Positions 8,230 to 15,644 of a stretch of DNA of 28,807 nt are shown piece after piece. The position numbers and the translations under genes were made by a program. The notes under the pieces were generated by a model. The model was not told where the DNA came from, searched no databases, and saw nothing but the letters and a program-made list of their open reading frames with translations. The stretch comes from SIG440 sp045579055 (GTDB lineage: Bacteria; Bacillota; Clostridia; Monoglobales; Monoglobaceae): positions 1 to 28,807 of the forward strand of contig JAZNLK010000130.1 of assembly GCA_045579055.1 (NCBI GenBank), in the 5' to 3' direction. Position 1 is the stretch's first letter, and each line of letters starts with the position of its first letter.

Positions 8230-8730
8230 ATGGGATTTCTTTCGTTTTTTTGGACAAATTATGTAGGAAAGTTGATTGCTACATTTATACTTTCAATGTC
8301 GCCTGTTCTTGAACTCAGAGGGTCTATTCTTTATGGCGTTACTGCAGGGCTTGATTATTGGTTGGCAGGTGCTGTTTCCATTGTGGGAAATATGCTTCCC
8401 GTTCCCTTTATCATACTTTTTATCCGAAAGGTTTTTGAATGGATAAGAAAACATATGAAGTGGCTTGGCGGAGTTGTTGAGCGTATGGAAGCAAAAGCCG
8501 AAAAAAACAGTGAAAAGGTGAAAAAATACGGTTTTTGGGGCTTGTTGATGTTTGTTGCAATTCCTTTGCCGGGGACAGGTGCCTGGACGGGGGCATTGGT
8601 TGCGGCTTTGTTAAATATGAGATTGAAAAATGCGGTTCCGGCAATATGTGTTGGTGTTGTCAGTGCCGGTGTTATTGTTACTCTTGCTTATGCCGGACTT
8701 TTTGGTGCGGTCAGCAAATTCTTGATTTGA
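8230..8730 (+). CDS. Small multi-drug export family membrane protein (COG2426-like)
   Basis: A 166-aa protein with about four to five hydrophobic segments. The landmarks FILSMSPVLELRGSI near the N-terminus and FVAIPLPGTGAWTGALVAALL in the second half are those of the putative small multi-drug export family (PF06695). Despite the name, transport of a given substrate is poorly established for the family. AGGAG precedes the ATG by 7 nt and the perfect promoter is just upstream. It precedes a PAP2 phosphatase by 14 bp, so they probably form an operon. Both are membrane proteins. Confidence 0.83.
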   Translation: MGFLSFFWTNYVGKLIATFILSMSPVLELRGSILYGVTAGLDYWLAGAVSIVGNMLPVPFIILFIRKVFEWIRKHMKWLGGVVERMEAKAEKNSEKVKKYGFWGLLMFVAIPLPGTGAWTGALVAALLNMRLKNAVPAICVGVVSAGVIVTLAYAGLFGAVSKFLI

Positions 8731-8744
8731 AATGAGGGAAAAGG

Positions 8745-9275
8745 TTGGTAGCTTTTGAACTTGAAATTTTGAAAACTATACAGAATACAGTTGGATGCGG
8801 TTTTATGGATTCCCTTATGACCGCATTTTCTTTTATCGGGAACTGGGGTCTTTTGTGGATTGTGGTTGCTGTTTTGATGTTGATTTCAAAAAAGTACAGA
8901 AAAACGGGAATTATGCTGGCAGTGGGCTTGGTTCTGGGGCTCATTTTCGGGAACCTGATTCTGAAAAATCTTGTTGCCAGACCCAGACCTTGTTGGATTG
9001 TTGAGGACATTGAAATGCTCATTGATGTTCCAAAGGATTTCTCCTTCCCATCGGGACACACTTTGTCGTCCTTTGTTGCGGCGTTTATACTTCTTGACCG
9101 GGATAAAAGATTTGGGATACCTGCCATTTGCATTGCGGCGATGATAGCGTTTTCAAGAATGTATCTTTTTGTGCACTTCCCCACGGATATTCTTGGTGGA
9201 ATTGCCCTTGCCGGCTTGATTTTTGCGGGGTTGAAGAGTTCCTTTTTTAAAGAAATATTGAAACAAGTACGGTGA
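8745..9275 (+). CDS. PAP2-family membrane phosphatase
   Basis: A 176-aa protein with five or six hydrophobic helices. The three PAP2 (lipid phosphatase) signature motifs are complete: KNLVARPRP (KxxxxxxRP), FPSGH and SRMYLFVHFPTD (SRxxxxxHxxxD). Family members dephosphorylate phosphatidate, undecaprenyl pyrophosphate (as bacterial PgpB/BcrC types) or similar lipids at the membrane. Undecaprenyl-PP recycling is an attractive reading beside murJ but is inference. The start is TTG with GAGGG 6 nt upstream; the nearby ATG at 8733 is in another frame and stops at once. The 3' end overlaps the convergent lrgB by 29 bp. Confidence 0.9.
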   Translation: MVAFELEILKTIQNTVGCGFMDSLMTAFSFIGNWGLLWIVVAVLMLISKKYRKTGIMLAVGLVLGLIFGNLILKNLVARPRPCWIVEDIEMLIDVPKDFSFPSGHTLSSFVAAFILLDRDKRFGIPAICIAAMIAFSRMYLFVHFPTDILGGIALAGLIFAGLKSSFFKEILKQVR

Positions 9276-9927
9276 TGAGACCGCACAGACCAACGGCGAT
9301 GCCGCTGAGTGAGCCTTCAACTTCACCGATCTCTATGGCTTTTGATGTTCCCAATGCGTGGCAGGATGCTCCGATGGCAAGCCCTGCCGCAACGGAGTTG
9401 TTGATTCTGAACCACTTTATGAAATATGGCGACATTATTGTTCCGAACAAGCCTGTGACCATAACTGCCGCAACGGTTATGGATGGGATTCCGCCCAGGC
9501 TTGCCGAAAGGTCGGCAGCTATGGCAGTGGTTATTGATTTTGGTATCAGACTTAAGGTTATTTCGTCCGACAAACCAAAAACTTTGCAAAGAACGATAAC
9601 ACTTGTTATTGCCGAAATTGAACCTACGGTGCACCCCACCAGAATGGGTATCAGATTTTTTTTGATGATTTTTATCTGTCTGTATATGGAGAGTGCAAGT
9701 GCCGCTGTGGCAGGAGCCAGAAACATAGCGATTACGTTTGCACCGTTCATAAAGTTTTCAAGGGGTATGCGGAACAGCATAATAATGCTGATGCATATTA
9801 TGGTGGCAATTACCAAGGGGTTTATTATCGGATAGTTGAAGCGAGCTTTTGTTTTTACACCGATGTGGTATGAAATGACGCACACGGTGAATCCGAAAAG
9901 GGGCTGAGCGGTGAATTGTTCAAACAT
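9247..9927 (-). CDS. lrgB: LrgB-like protein, partner of the holin-like LrgA
   Basis: A 226-aa protein with many hydrophobic segments. The family landmarks are PLFGFTVCVISY near the start, FLAPATAALALSIYRQ, PKSITTAIA and ASCHALGTSKAIEIGEVEG-SLSG near the C-terminus. LrgB/CidB proteins act with LrgA/CidA in murein-hydrolase control and in pyruvate or organic-acid movement across the membrane, depending on species. The ATG overlaps the lrgA stop by 8 bp, so translation is coupled. Its stop lies inside the end of the convergent PAP2 gene, leaving no room for a separate terminator on either side. Confidence 0.92.
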   Translation of the reverse strand: MFEQFTAQPLFGFTVCVISYHIGVKTKARFNYPIINPLVIATIICISIIMLFRIPLENFMNGANVIAMFLAPATAALALSIYRQIKIIKKNLIPILVGCTVGSISAITSVIVLCKVFGLSDEITLSLIPKSITTAIAADLSASLGGIPSITVAAVMVTGLFGTIMSPYFIKWFRINNSVAAGLAIGASCHALGTSKAIEIGEVEGSLSGIAVGLCGLITVLVSIFL

Positions 9928-10294
9928 TTTTGCTTTCTCCCTTCCGTCTGTTCATAAGATAAATGGTGAGTTTTACGGCATATGCCGTGCATAAAAATGT
10001 TGTTACTGTGGTTATGGTGCAGATTGCAAGGAACTGCCACAAAATGTTTTGGAAAACACCTACATATGAAATAATTGAAACTGTTGCAGGAAGAAATATA
10101 AAAGACATATTCTTCAGCAAAAAGTCTGAAATAATGTTCACCTGTTCAACCTTTATCAGCTTGAAGACAAGACAAAGGAAAAGGAGAATCAGTGCAATTA
10201 CACTTCCCGGAAAGGGAAAGGGCAACATAAAAGAAATAAGGTCTCCTACGCAACAAAGCATAAAAAGACGCATTATCTGTCTGAAAAAACGCAT
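9920..10294 (-). CDS. lrgA: CidA/LrgA family holin-like protein
   Basis: A 124-aa protein with four hydrophobic helices. LISFMLPFPFPGSVIALILLF is split by the conserved P-x-P-G-S-V element of LrgA/CidA, and FIFLPATVSII follows in the middle. Members are small membrane proteins that oligomerise like holins and work with LrgB. An in-frame GTG lies at 10303, but ATG at 10294 has GGTGA about 6 nt upstream and starts MRFFRQIMRL, the usual positively charged N-terminus. It is the first gene of a two-gene lrgAB operon. Confidence 0.9.
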   Translation of the reverse strand: MRFFRQIMRLFMLCCVGDLISFMLPFPFPGSVIALILLFLCLVFKLIKVEQVNIISDFLLKNMSFIFLPATVSIISYVGVFQNILWQFLAICTITTVTTFLCTAYAVKLTIYLMNRRKGESKNV

Positions 10295-10324
10295 AGTAAT
10301 CACCGTCCGCGAAAGATTGTTATT

Positions 10325-10350
10325 ATATTAACACACTCAATTCTATCATA
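10325..10350 (-). promoter_or_regulatory. Possible lrgAB promoter
   Basis: On the minus strand a perfect TATAAT lies within the AT-rich stretch about 30 nt upstream of the lrgA start. Only a weak TTATGA-like -35 is present, 17-18 bp further up. A GACAAA/TTTGTC dyad at 10380-10396 lies just upstream and could be an operator; no regulator can be named. Confidence 0.4.
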
Positions 10351-10508
10351 AAAGGTGATGTTTGTATATTTGTATTTTTGACAAATATTTTTTGTCTGTG
10401 ACAAACTATTTGGGAAATATGATTATAAAAAAAGTGTCTGATTAAACACATCAACTCCCCTGCCCTTCACTCTTGAGGGGATGAGGGTACACTTTATTTG
10501 TAATTTAC

Positions 10509-10541
10509 GAAATATAATATTCTGTTATAATTTTCTAAAAG
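10509..10541 (+). promoter_or_regulatory. Promoter of the YpsA-like gene
   Basis: TATAAT in the stretch TCTGTTATAATTTTC, with a TTTAC-type -35 about 16-17 bp upstream. AAGGAGAGG follows 10 nt before the GTG start. Moderate match only. Confidence 0.5.
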
Positions 10542-10568
10542 ATAAAAAAGAAGGAGAGGTTTTGGACT

Positions 10569-11054
10569 GTGCGGAATGGTGAAGGGCTTTCCTGTTGTTT
10601 TTCGGGGCATCGTTTTGTTCCTGCAGATTGTGCCCCTTTGCTCAGAAAGGAGCTTGTTCGTGTTGTTGAGGAGCTTTGCGAGAAAGGGTACACAAGGTTT
10701 CTTTCGGGTGGTGCATTAGGGTTTGATACAATGGCGGCAGAGGTTGTTCTGGAGGCAAAACGGAAGTTCCCCGAAATCGGTCTTGTTATGGTGATTCCCT
10801 GCCGTGACCAACAGGAAAAGTGGAGCAGGGCAGACAAGCAAAAGTATGAAAGAATCCTTCCGGAGGCAGAGCAAGTTATTTATCTGACAGAAAAGTATTG
10901 CACCGGATGTATGCATCTGAGGAACAAGTATCTTGTGGATAACAGCGATGTGTGCATTGCGTACATGACTCATCGGAGCGGCGGAACGGCACATACTGTG
11001 GGATATGCTGAGGAAAAAGGAATAGCGGTTGTGAACCTGGCTCAGGCACTCTGA
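10569..11054 (+). CDS. SLOG-fold protein, YpsA/DUF1273-like
   Basis: A 161-aa protein with CCFSGHR at the N-terminus and FLSGGALGFDTMAAE at ~45-60. These are the nucleotide-binding signature of the YpsA/DUF1273 branch of the SLOG (DprA/LOG-like Rossmann) superfamily. ADKQKYERIL and NKYLVDNSDVCIAYM follow, as in that family. YpsA of Bacillus has been linked to division control, but the ligand and reaction are not settled. GTG at 10569 is the only start after AGGAGAGG in this frame; upstream in-frame codons offer none. Its last 13 bp overlap the convergent gene at 11042. Confidence 0.85.
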   Translation: MRNGEGLSCCFSGHRFVPADCAPLLRKELVRVVEELCEKGYTRFLSGGALGFDTMAAEVVLEAKRKFPEIGLVMVIPCRDQQEKWSRADKQKYERILPEAEQVIYLTEKYCTGCMHLRNKYLVDNSDVCIAYMTHRSGGTAHTVGYAEEKGIAVVNLAQAL

Positions 11055-11353
11055 CCAAGCAGATAGCATACGGCGAACAGGAGCACAGCAGTAAAAAGAA
11101 AACCGAGCCATGCAGGGAATTTGCCCTTTGGCTTTTTTCTTTTGGAAGTCTTGCCTGATGGTTTTGATTTCAGGTATTCCACCTGGCGAATGTAGTTGTT
11201 GATTATGGTCTGGGCTTCGCTGACTATGCTGAAATCCGTTTTTGCCGAAACTACATCGGTTTTGTCGGATTTCAATATGAAAATTGCCTGGTCGATTGTG
11301 TCGGAACTTATGTTATTGATGATTACCACTCGTCTGGATTTTTTGTCTATCAT
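11042..11353 (-). CDS. Small tail-anchored protein of unknown function
   Basis: A 103-aa protein that I do not recognise. Residues 1-55 are soluble (DKKSRRVVIINNISSDTIDQA, an alpha/beta-looking segment). A lysine-rich linker follows (~62-78, KPSGKTSKRKKPKGK). The C-terminus is a single hydrophobic helix (AWLGFLFTAVLLFAVCYLLG), so it should be tail-anchored with the N-terminus in the cytosol. GGAGGG lies 9 nt before the ATG, which supports a real gene. Its 3' end overlaps the YpsA-like gene, and the hairpin element lies just upstream of its start. Confidence 0.7.
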   Translation of the reverse strand: MIDKKSRRVVIINNISSDTIDQAIFILKSDKTDVVSAKTDFSIVSEAQTIINNYIRQVEYLKSKPSGKTSKRKKPKGKFPAWLGFLFTAVLLFAVCYLLGQSA

Positions 11354-11394
11354 AATAAATTACCCTCCGTATTGTTATAATGAACGGGCCGTGT

Positions 11395-11582
11395 GGGAAA
11401 ACCTTTTCGATGTTTTCCCGAGCCAAAACCCGGTTTTGGCAAGGAATATGCAAGACAAATTCCCGGCACTTCATTGCAACGAAGTCTTCGGAAACTATTT
11501 TTGAGAAATAGTTTCCATAACAGCAAAGTAATTGCTGTTGTGGAATAGCGATATATCGCTATTCCGACTGAAGACATTCGTT
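11395..11582. repeat. Dense multi-hairpin element (five perfect stems, one outer stem)
   Basis: In 188 nt there are five perfect inverted repeats: GGGAAAAC/GTTTTCCC (11395-11419), GCCAAAACC/GGTTTTGGC (11422-11440), GGAAACTATTT/AAATAGTTTCC (11490-11516), AACAGCAA/TTGCTGTT (11519-11539) and a 24-nt perfect palindrome with half GGAATAGCGATA (11542-11565). The last three are enclosed by an outer stem: AACGAAGTCTTC (11478-11489) pairs with GAAGACATTCGTT (11570-11582) with one bulged base. This predicts a multi-branched junction on either strand. It lies between the SLH-protein terminator and the start of the small tail-anchored gene. It may be a dispersed palindromic element, a structured leader of that gene or a small RNA. 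Confidence 0.75.
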
Positions 11583-11636
11583 ATATAGGAAAGTATTGAC
11601 ATATACACTTTGTTTTATACAAAAAAAGAACACACA

Positions 11637-11664
11637 AAAAAGCCTTGCTCCTGCAAGGCTTTTT
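11637..11664 (-). terminator. Rho-independent terminator after the 607-aa SLH gene
   Basis: The perfect 12-bp stem AAAAAGCCTTGC/GCAAGGCTTTTT with a TCCT loop is followed on the minus strand by a T-rich tract. It starts 15 nt after the stop codon. The symmetric A/T flanks could let it work in both directions. Confidence 0.9.
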
Positions 11665-11678
11665 GAATTTTGGCTATT

Positions 11679-13502
11679 TTACTGGAGGACGATTGCTGTT
11701 GCTTCAAGAACACCGGATGCTGTTGAACCTGTAACGGTCAGGGTTCTTCCCTTTTCAACATTCTTCAGCTGAACTGCTTTTGCAGTTATGCTGTCGATGA
11801 TTTTTGTGTTGCTGTTGCAGAATACGTTATATTGAACGCCGTCTTCTTCAACAATCATAAGTCCGTAAGTTGTGTTTATGCTTACTACGGTACCTGTTAT
11901 CTGTGATTTTTCAACCGAACCTGCAGCCTTGATTGAAATGATTTCACTGCTTTCGATTTTGACATTTACGTCAGAACCGGGACGGAGGTCATAAACTGTG
12001 CCTTCTTCGGTTGAGTTGATTACAACGGAAACACTCTTGTTGATTTTGTAGTCTGTGGATTTGCCGTTGGCTTCAATTACCATTGATGAACCTGATGTTG
12101 TGTGGGTGATTGATTTGATCTTGCCTGAAACTGTCTGGCTCTTGCTGCTTGCGGAAATCTTTGTAACTTTTCCGTAGGTCATCTTCAAAACGATTGTATC
12201 ACCCTGCATAAGTTCTGCCAGGCTGCTGTCAAGGCTGTTGCGGCCAACAACAACGCCTTCGACTGCGATTTCATAGGATTCAACGTTGCCGGATGAAGTG
12301 ATGATGTTGAGAACTGTGAATTCACCTGTTGCATCAACGGATTCAAGTGTTCCGGTTGCGGTTGAGTTTTTGTCGATTACTGCGAGTTCGGTTACAAGAC
12401 CGTCTTCGATGGTCAAAGATACGTAGTGGTTTGCTTTAACCTTTGAGAAGAGGTCGATTGCGCCGTTAACTTTGATTTTTGCATCTTCTGCAAGAACAAA
12501 TGTTTCAACAACTGAGGTGTCGTTTGCATCGGCAATTGTAACAGACTTTGTACCGCCTGAATTCTTTGTGTTTGCAACCAGACCGTAAAGCACGGTATCT
12601 TCGATTGTTACGTAGTTTTCAATCATTGCAACTCTGCCGGCAACGTGAGTTATTTTCACGTTCATACCTGTCGCCATATCTTCAAGTGTAACGTTTTCGC
12701 CGTTGATTTTGTATACGGTGCTGGCATCAATGTAGTGGATGATGTCCATACCGTCAATGGAAACAGTTATTGATTCTTTGAATGTGTCGATGCTTACAAC
12801 TGTTCCTGAATCTGCTGAAAGGTCAATTACATCAATGAGAGTGTAAAGGATTTTTGCCATCTGTGAACGTGTTACGGGACTGTTGGGCCAGAATTCGGGG
12901 AGACCGTCATCGTTGTTGCCCATACCCTGCATGATGCCCTGTTCCTTTACGTATTCAACATATGCTCTTGCGTTGTCGGGGATTTCGGGAGTGTCGGCAT
13001 ATGATGATGATACAAATGCGTTTGAAAGAACTTCTTCTTCAGCGCCAAGGAGTTTTGTGAGAAGGACTGCTGCTTCATATCTCTTGAGAGGTTCGTTCTT
13101 GTTTGCATTTGTGAGGTAGTTGTCAAGGTCGGATTCCTTGAGAACACCTGCGTAGAGCAGGAATGAAACTTCGTTCGCATATTTTGTTGAGTAGTTGTCA
13201 AGAACATCTTCGTATTCTTCAACAGCGAGCTTGACAGAATCGGCAAATCTGTTGTCGTTCACGCCAATCATTCTGGCAAGAAGAATGAGAGCTTCTGTTT
13301 TTGAAATTGAGTTGTTGGGCTTGAAAGTTCCGTCTTCGTAGCCTTTTATGTAGCCCATATTTGCCATATCGTTTATGAATGGCTTCGCCCAGGAAACAGC
13401 AGGGTCGTTTTCAACGTCCGAAAAAGTTACGTTGGCTGCTGAAACACCGGTGAACAGGAATAATATACAAAGTATTCCGCTCAATATTTTTTTGTTAATC
13501 AT
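11679..13502 (-). CDS. Secreted S-layer-homology protein with beta-rich repeats
   Basis: A 607-aa protein. A signal peptide (NKKILSGILCILFLFTGVSA) is followed by three SLH domains at about residues 27-80, 90-150 and 165-222. The first contains FSDV...SWAKPFINDMANMGYIKGY and FKPNNSISKTEALILL. SLH triplets bind pyruvylated wall polysaccharide, so the protein is held at the cell surface. The remaining ~380 residues are Thr/Val/Ser-rich beta-strand units with recurring VTIADAND/TGTLESVDATGEF-like segments, resembling repeats of the 954-aa SLH protein downstream. No enzyme motif is visible. AAGGGGGAAT precedes the ATG. It has its own promoter (13581-13609) and terminator. Confidence 0.9.
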   Translation of the reverse strand: MINKKILSGILCILFLFTGVSAANVTFSDVENDPAVSWAKPFINDMANMGYIKGYEDGTFKPNNSISKTEALILLARMIGVNDNRFADSVKLAVEEYEDVLDNYSTKYANEVSFLLYAGVLKESDLDNYLTNANKNEPLKRYEAAVLLTKLLGAEEEVLSNAFVSSSYADTPEIPDNARAYVEYVKEQGIMQGMGNNDDGLPEFWPNSPVTRSQMAKILYTLIDVIDLSADSGTVVSIDTFKESITVSIDGMDIIHYIDASTVYKINGENVTLEDMATGMNVKITHVAGRVAMIENYVTIEDTVLYGLVANTKNSGGTKSVTIADANDTSVVETFVLAEDAKIKVNGAIDLFSKVKANHYVSLTIEDGLVTELAVIDKNSTATGTLESVDATGEFTVLNIITSSGNVESYEIAVEGVVVGRNSLDSSLAELMQGDTIVLKMTYGKVTKISASSKSQTVSGKIKSITHTTSGSSMVIEANGKSTDYKINKSVSVVINSTEEGTVYDLRPGSDVNVKIESSEIISIKAAGSVEKSQITGTVVSINTTYGLMIVEEDGVQYNVFCNSNTKIIDSITAKAVQLKNVEKGRTLTVTGSTASGVLEATAIVLQ

Positions 13503-13580
13503 TTTTATTCCCCCTTGGTTTTTTTATGGAAAATTAATAATTATCATTTAAAAACACAACATATAGTCTATGTCATTCTT

Positions 13581-13609
13581 ATTCTAACACAAATGTTTAT
13601 ATATTTCAA
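13581..13609 (-). promoter_or_regulatory. Promoter of the 607-aa SLH gene
   Basis: On the minus strand TTGAAA (13604-13609), 17 bp, TAGAAT (13581-13586). The start of transcription would be near 13574, giving a leader of about 70 nt. Confidence 0.7.
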
Positions 13610-13779
13610 CTATATTTTTATAAAAAGTTTTTACATATTTGTAACAAAAGCATTAAAATTTTAAATATTTGCAATTTTTGTTAATCTGGATGAGAAATAA
13701 TTGACTATAAACCGGGTAAAAAGTGTAATATGCTCACGAACATTCCCCGTAAAAAATGTGATAAATTCTATAATATTCG

Positions 13780-13808
13780 TTGCATTTTTTGAAAATACGT
13801 GGTATAAT
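13780..13808 (+). promoter_or_regulatory. Promoter of the AAA_14 ATPase gene
   Basis: TTGCAT (13780-13785), 17 bp, TATAAT (13803-13808) preceded by TGG, an extended -10 that compensates for the weak -35. The start codon follows 31 nt later. Confidence 0.65.
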
Positions 13809-13839
13809 AATCTCATAATAAGACCTTGGAGGATGGACT

Positions 13840-15162
13840 ATGTATCGTTATGCAATAGAAAATCTTAATAAATGGAAAAATAGTAAAAACCGAAAGCCTC
13901 TTATTATCGAAGGTGCAAGACAGGTGGGCAAAACCTGGATAATGAAGGAATTCGGTAAAAAGTCATATAACAAAACCGTATATATTAATTTTGATGCTAA
14001 TGTACAAATGGCGGAATTGTTTTCCATAGACTTAAATGTGGAACGCATAATTATGGGGCTGGAATTATATGCAGGACATAAAATAAACCCGGATGATACG
14101 CTAATTATATTCGATGAGGTGCAGGAAGTGCCGAAAGCATTATCTTCGCTTAAGTATTTTTATGAAAATGCTCCTGAGTATCACATTGTGTGTGCCGGTT
14201 CACTTCTTGGAATTGCTTTGCATGGAGGAACATCGTTCCCTGTTGGCAAGGTGGACTTCCTTAAACTATATCCTCTGTCATTTAAGGAATTTCTTATGGC
14301 AATTGGTCTTGAAAGATTTGCAGAGCTTTTGGATAAAAAAGATTATAATATGATAAAAAGCTTTAAGCAAACATATATTGATGCTTTAAAGCGGTATTAC
14401 TATGTTGGTGGTATGCCTGAAGTTGTGGCAGCCTTTGCTGATGAAAAAGACTTCGTTGAGACAAGAAAAATCCAAAAGAGGATACTGGCTGCTTATGAAC
14501 AGGACTTTTCAAAACATGCGCCAAAGGAAATTGTACCCAAAATAAGAATGTTATGGGACAGCATACCCTCGCAGCTTGCAAAAGAAAACAAAAAGTTTAT
14601 ATATGGTCTTATTCGTGAAGGTGCAAGAGCAAAAGAATACGAAACTGCAATTATGTGGCTTTCTGATTGCGGACTCGTGCATAAGGTCAGCAGAATCAAT
14701 GCACCCAATATACCTCTTAAAGCATATGAGGACTTGAAAGCATTCAAATTATTCATTGTTGATGTGGGCTTGCTCGGTGCGATGGTAGGCTTAAATCAGC
14801 GTACACTCTTAAATGGAAATGATCTATTCACGGAATTTAAAGGAGCATTAACAGAACAATATGTTATGCAGCAGCTTGCGGTAAATCAAGATTTGGGAGT
14901 TTATTACTATACCAATGACCGAAATACTTGTGAAGTTGATTTTATAGTGGATAATGGTGATAATATTATTCCGCTTGAAGTCAAAGCAGAAATCAATCTC
15001 AAAGCAAAGAGCCTTAAAACATATAGAGAAAAATTCACACCCGAAATCTCAATACGCTCATCTATGGCAGATTATAGCGAAGAGGTTGGTCTTATTAACC
15101 TTCCGCTGTATGCGATAGATGGAATTGACAAGCTGGAAAAAGAGATGAATACATTGTCCTGA
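13840..15162 (+). CDS. AAA_14/DUF4143 family ATPase
   Basis: A 440-aa protein of the widespread 'ATP-binding protein' family. It has Walker A GARQVGKTW (~25-33), Walker B TLIIFDEVQEVP (~87-98), a sensor region VCAGSLLGIA and a DUF4143-type C-terminal half. The end has a restriction-endonuclease-like core motif (CEVDFIVDNGDNIIPLEVKAE at ~367-386: D, then E-V-K). The biological role of the family is unsettled; many are sporadically distributed and lie in accessory regions. GGAGGA precedes the ATG and a promoter lies just upstream. It is followed by a 28-bp palindrome and a truncated modification-enzyme gene, which suggests a region prone to gain and loss. Confidence 0.88.
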   Translation: MYRYAIENLNKWKNSKNRKPLIIEGARQVGKTWIMKEFGKKSYNKTVYINFDANVQMAELFSIDLNVERIIMGLELYAGHKINPDDTLIIFDEVQEVPKALSSLKYFYENAPEYHIVCAGSLLGIALHGGTSFPVGKVDFLKLYPLSFKEFLMAIGLERFAELLDKKDYNMIKSFKQTYIDALKRYYYVGGMPEVVAAFADEKDFVETRKIQKRILAAYEQDFSKHAPKEIVPKIRMLWDSIPSQLAKENKKFIYGLIREGARAKEYETAIMWLSDCGLVHKVSRINAPNIPLKAYEDLKAFKLFIVDVGLLGAMVGLNQRTLLNGNDLFTEFKGALTEQYVMQQLAVNQDLGVYYYTNDRNTCEVDFIVDNGDNIIPLEVKAEINLKAKSLKTYREKFTPEISIRSSMADYSEEVGLINLPLYAIDGIDKLEKEMNTLS

Positions 15163-15169
15163 AAAACGG

Positions 15170-15197
15170 ACACTAAACATTATATAATGTTTAGTGT
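15170..15197. repeat. 28-bp perfect palindrome after the AAA_14 gene
   Basis: The half ACACTAAACATTAT is followed directly by its reverse complement, starting 7 nt after the stop codon. No T-run follows on the plus strand, so it is a poor intrinsic terminator. It could still be a 3'-end stabilising hairpin or a protein-binding dyad. Confidence 0.6.
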
Positions 15198-15255
15198 ATC
15201 GTGGCAAATTGTAGTGTATTACACAAAATTATTTTAAATGTGAGGAGCCACTGTT

Positions 15256-15485
15256 TTGGTAGAGCTAATTAAATTAAAAGAATACCCTGTAAGGGACTTT
15301 TTGAAAAAGCTTTTACAGGATAAAACAACTAAAATGAATATAAAATTTGCGACTTCTACATATGAAACATATGGTTATTCGGAGGAATCGCAAATGACTG
15401 AAGGTGCTCTTTTAGGATTTTCTTCATGTGATATACAACCCCGTGTTTACAAATCGTTGGAAGACCAGGGAGACCGAACTCGTAA
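15256..15485 (+). pseudogene. Truncated 5' end of a DNA-methyltransferase/restriction-like gene
   Basis: About 77 codons start at a TTG with GAGGAG 8 nt upstream. The translation contains MNIKFATSTYETYGYSEES and DIQPRVYKSLEDQGDRTRK. In intact relatives that I recall (putative restriction-enzyme M subunits), this segment is followed by a KAEVFTPSWICNKMN-type block, where the methyltransferase domain begins. Here the frame runs instead into the repeat cluster at 15490 and stops at 15525, so everything after the N-terminal tail is missing. The good ribosome binding site suggests recent truncation. The family assignment rests on remembered similarity and needs a search. Confidence 0.6.
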
Positions 15486-15489
15486 AATA

Positions 15490-15610
15490 CCATTTGGGGA
15501 CGCACACAAAACGGTACTATTTTGAGCTAAATCAAGGAAAATATACCAAAAAATGTACGTCCCCAAATGGCTCGTCCCCAAATGGCTCGCAAATGGCTGT
15601 CCCCAAATGG
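15490..15610. mobile_element. REP-like palindromic repeat cluster (remnant)
   Basis: CCATTTGGGGACG at 15490-15502 is repeated inverted as CGTCCCCAAATGG at 15558-15570, enclosing about 55 bp. Further direct copies follow: CGTCCCCAAATGG at 15573-15585, a 7-base partial (CAAATGG) at 15590-15596 and GTCCCCAAATGG at 15599-15610. Inverted GTCCCCA-AATGG ends of this kind flank REP-type elements mobilised by Y1 (IS200-like) transposases in Clostridia, as I recall. No transposase is present here. The cluster sits exactly where the methyltransferase-like frame breaks, so it is probably linked to the truncation. Confidence 0.65.
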
Positions 15611-15644
15611 CTCTATATTTTTAATTGCTTTTTTAAAATATAAG

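Larger units (their letters stand above)
13503..13839. other. AT-rich divergent intergenic region
   Basis: Apart from the two promoters (13581-13609 minus, 13780-13808 plus) I see only A/T-rich sequence, with no coding frame, RNA motif or strong hairpin. It marks the left boundary of the more AT-rich accessory segment. Confidence 0.5.

Noticed and set aside
9272..9835. 187-codon open frame opposite lrgB
   Set aside because: It is the antisense shadow of lrgB, with no ribosome binding site and no recognisable family.
10451..10492. CCCCT/AGGGG imperfect inverted repeat upstream of the YpsA-like gene
   Set aside because: The stem is 5-6 bp with a 14-nt loop and no T-run; too weak to call a terminator or element.
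11350..11577. 75-codon open frame across the hairpin element
   Set aside because: Its translation consists of the inverted-repeat sequence itself, and it overlaps the start region of the better-supported 103-aa gene.
15558..15610. Tandem CGTCCCCAAATGG copies as a CRISPR array
   Set aside because: The repeats are only 12-13 bp, are almost adjacent without spacers, and one copy is inverted; this fits a REP-like cluster.
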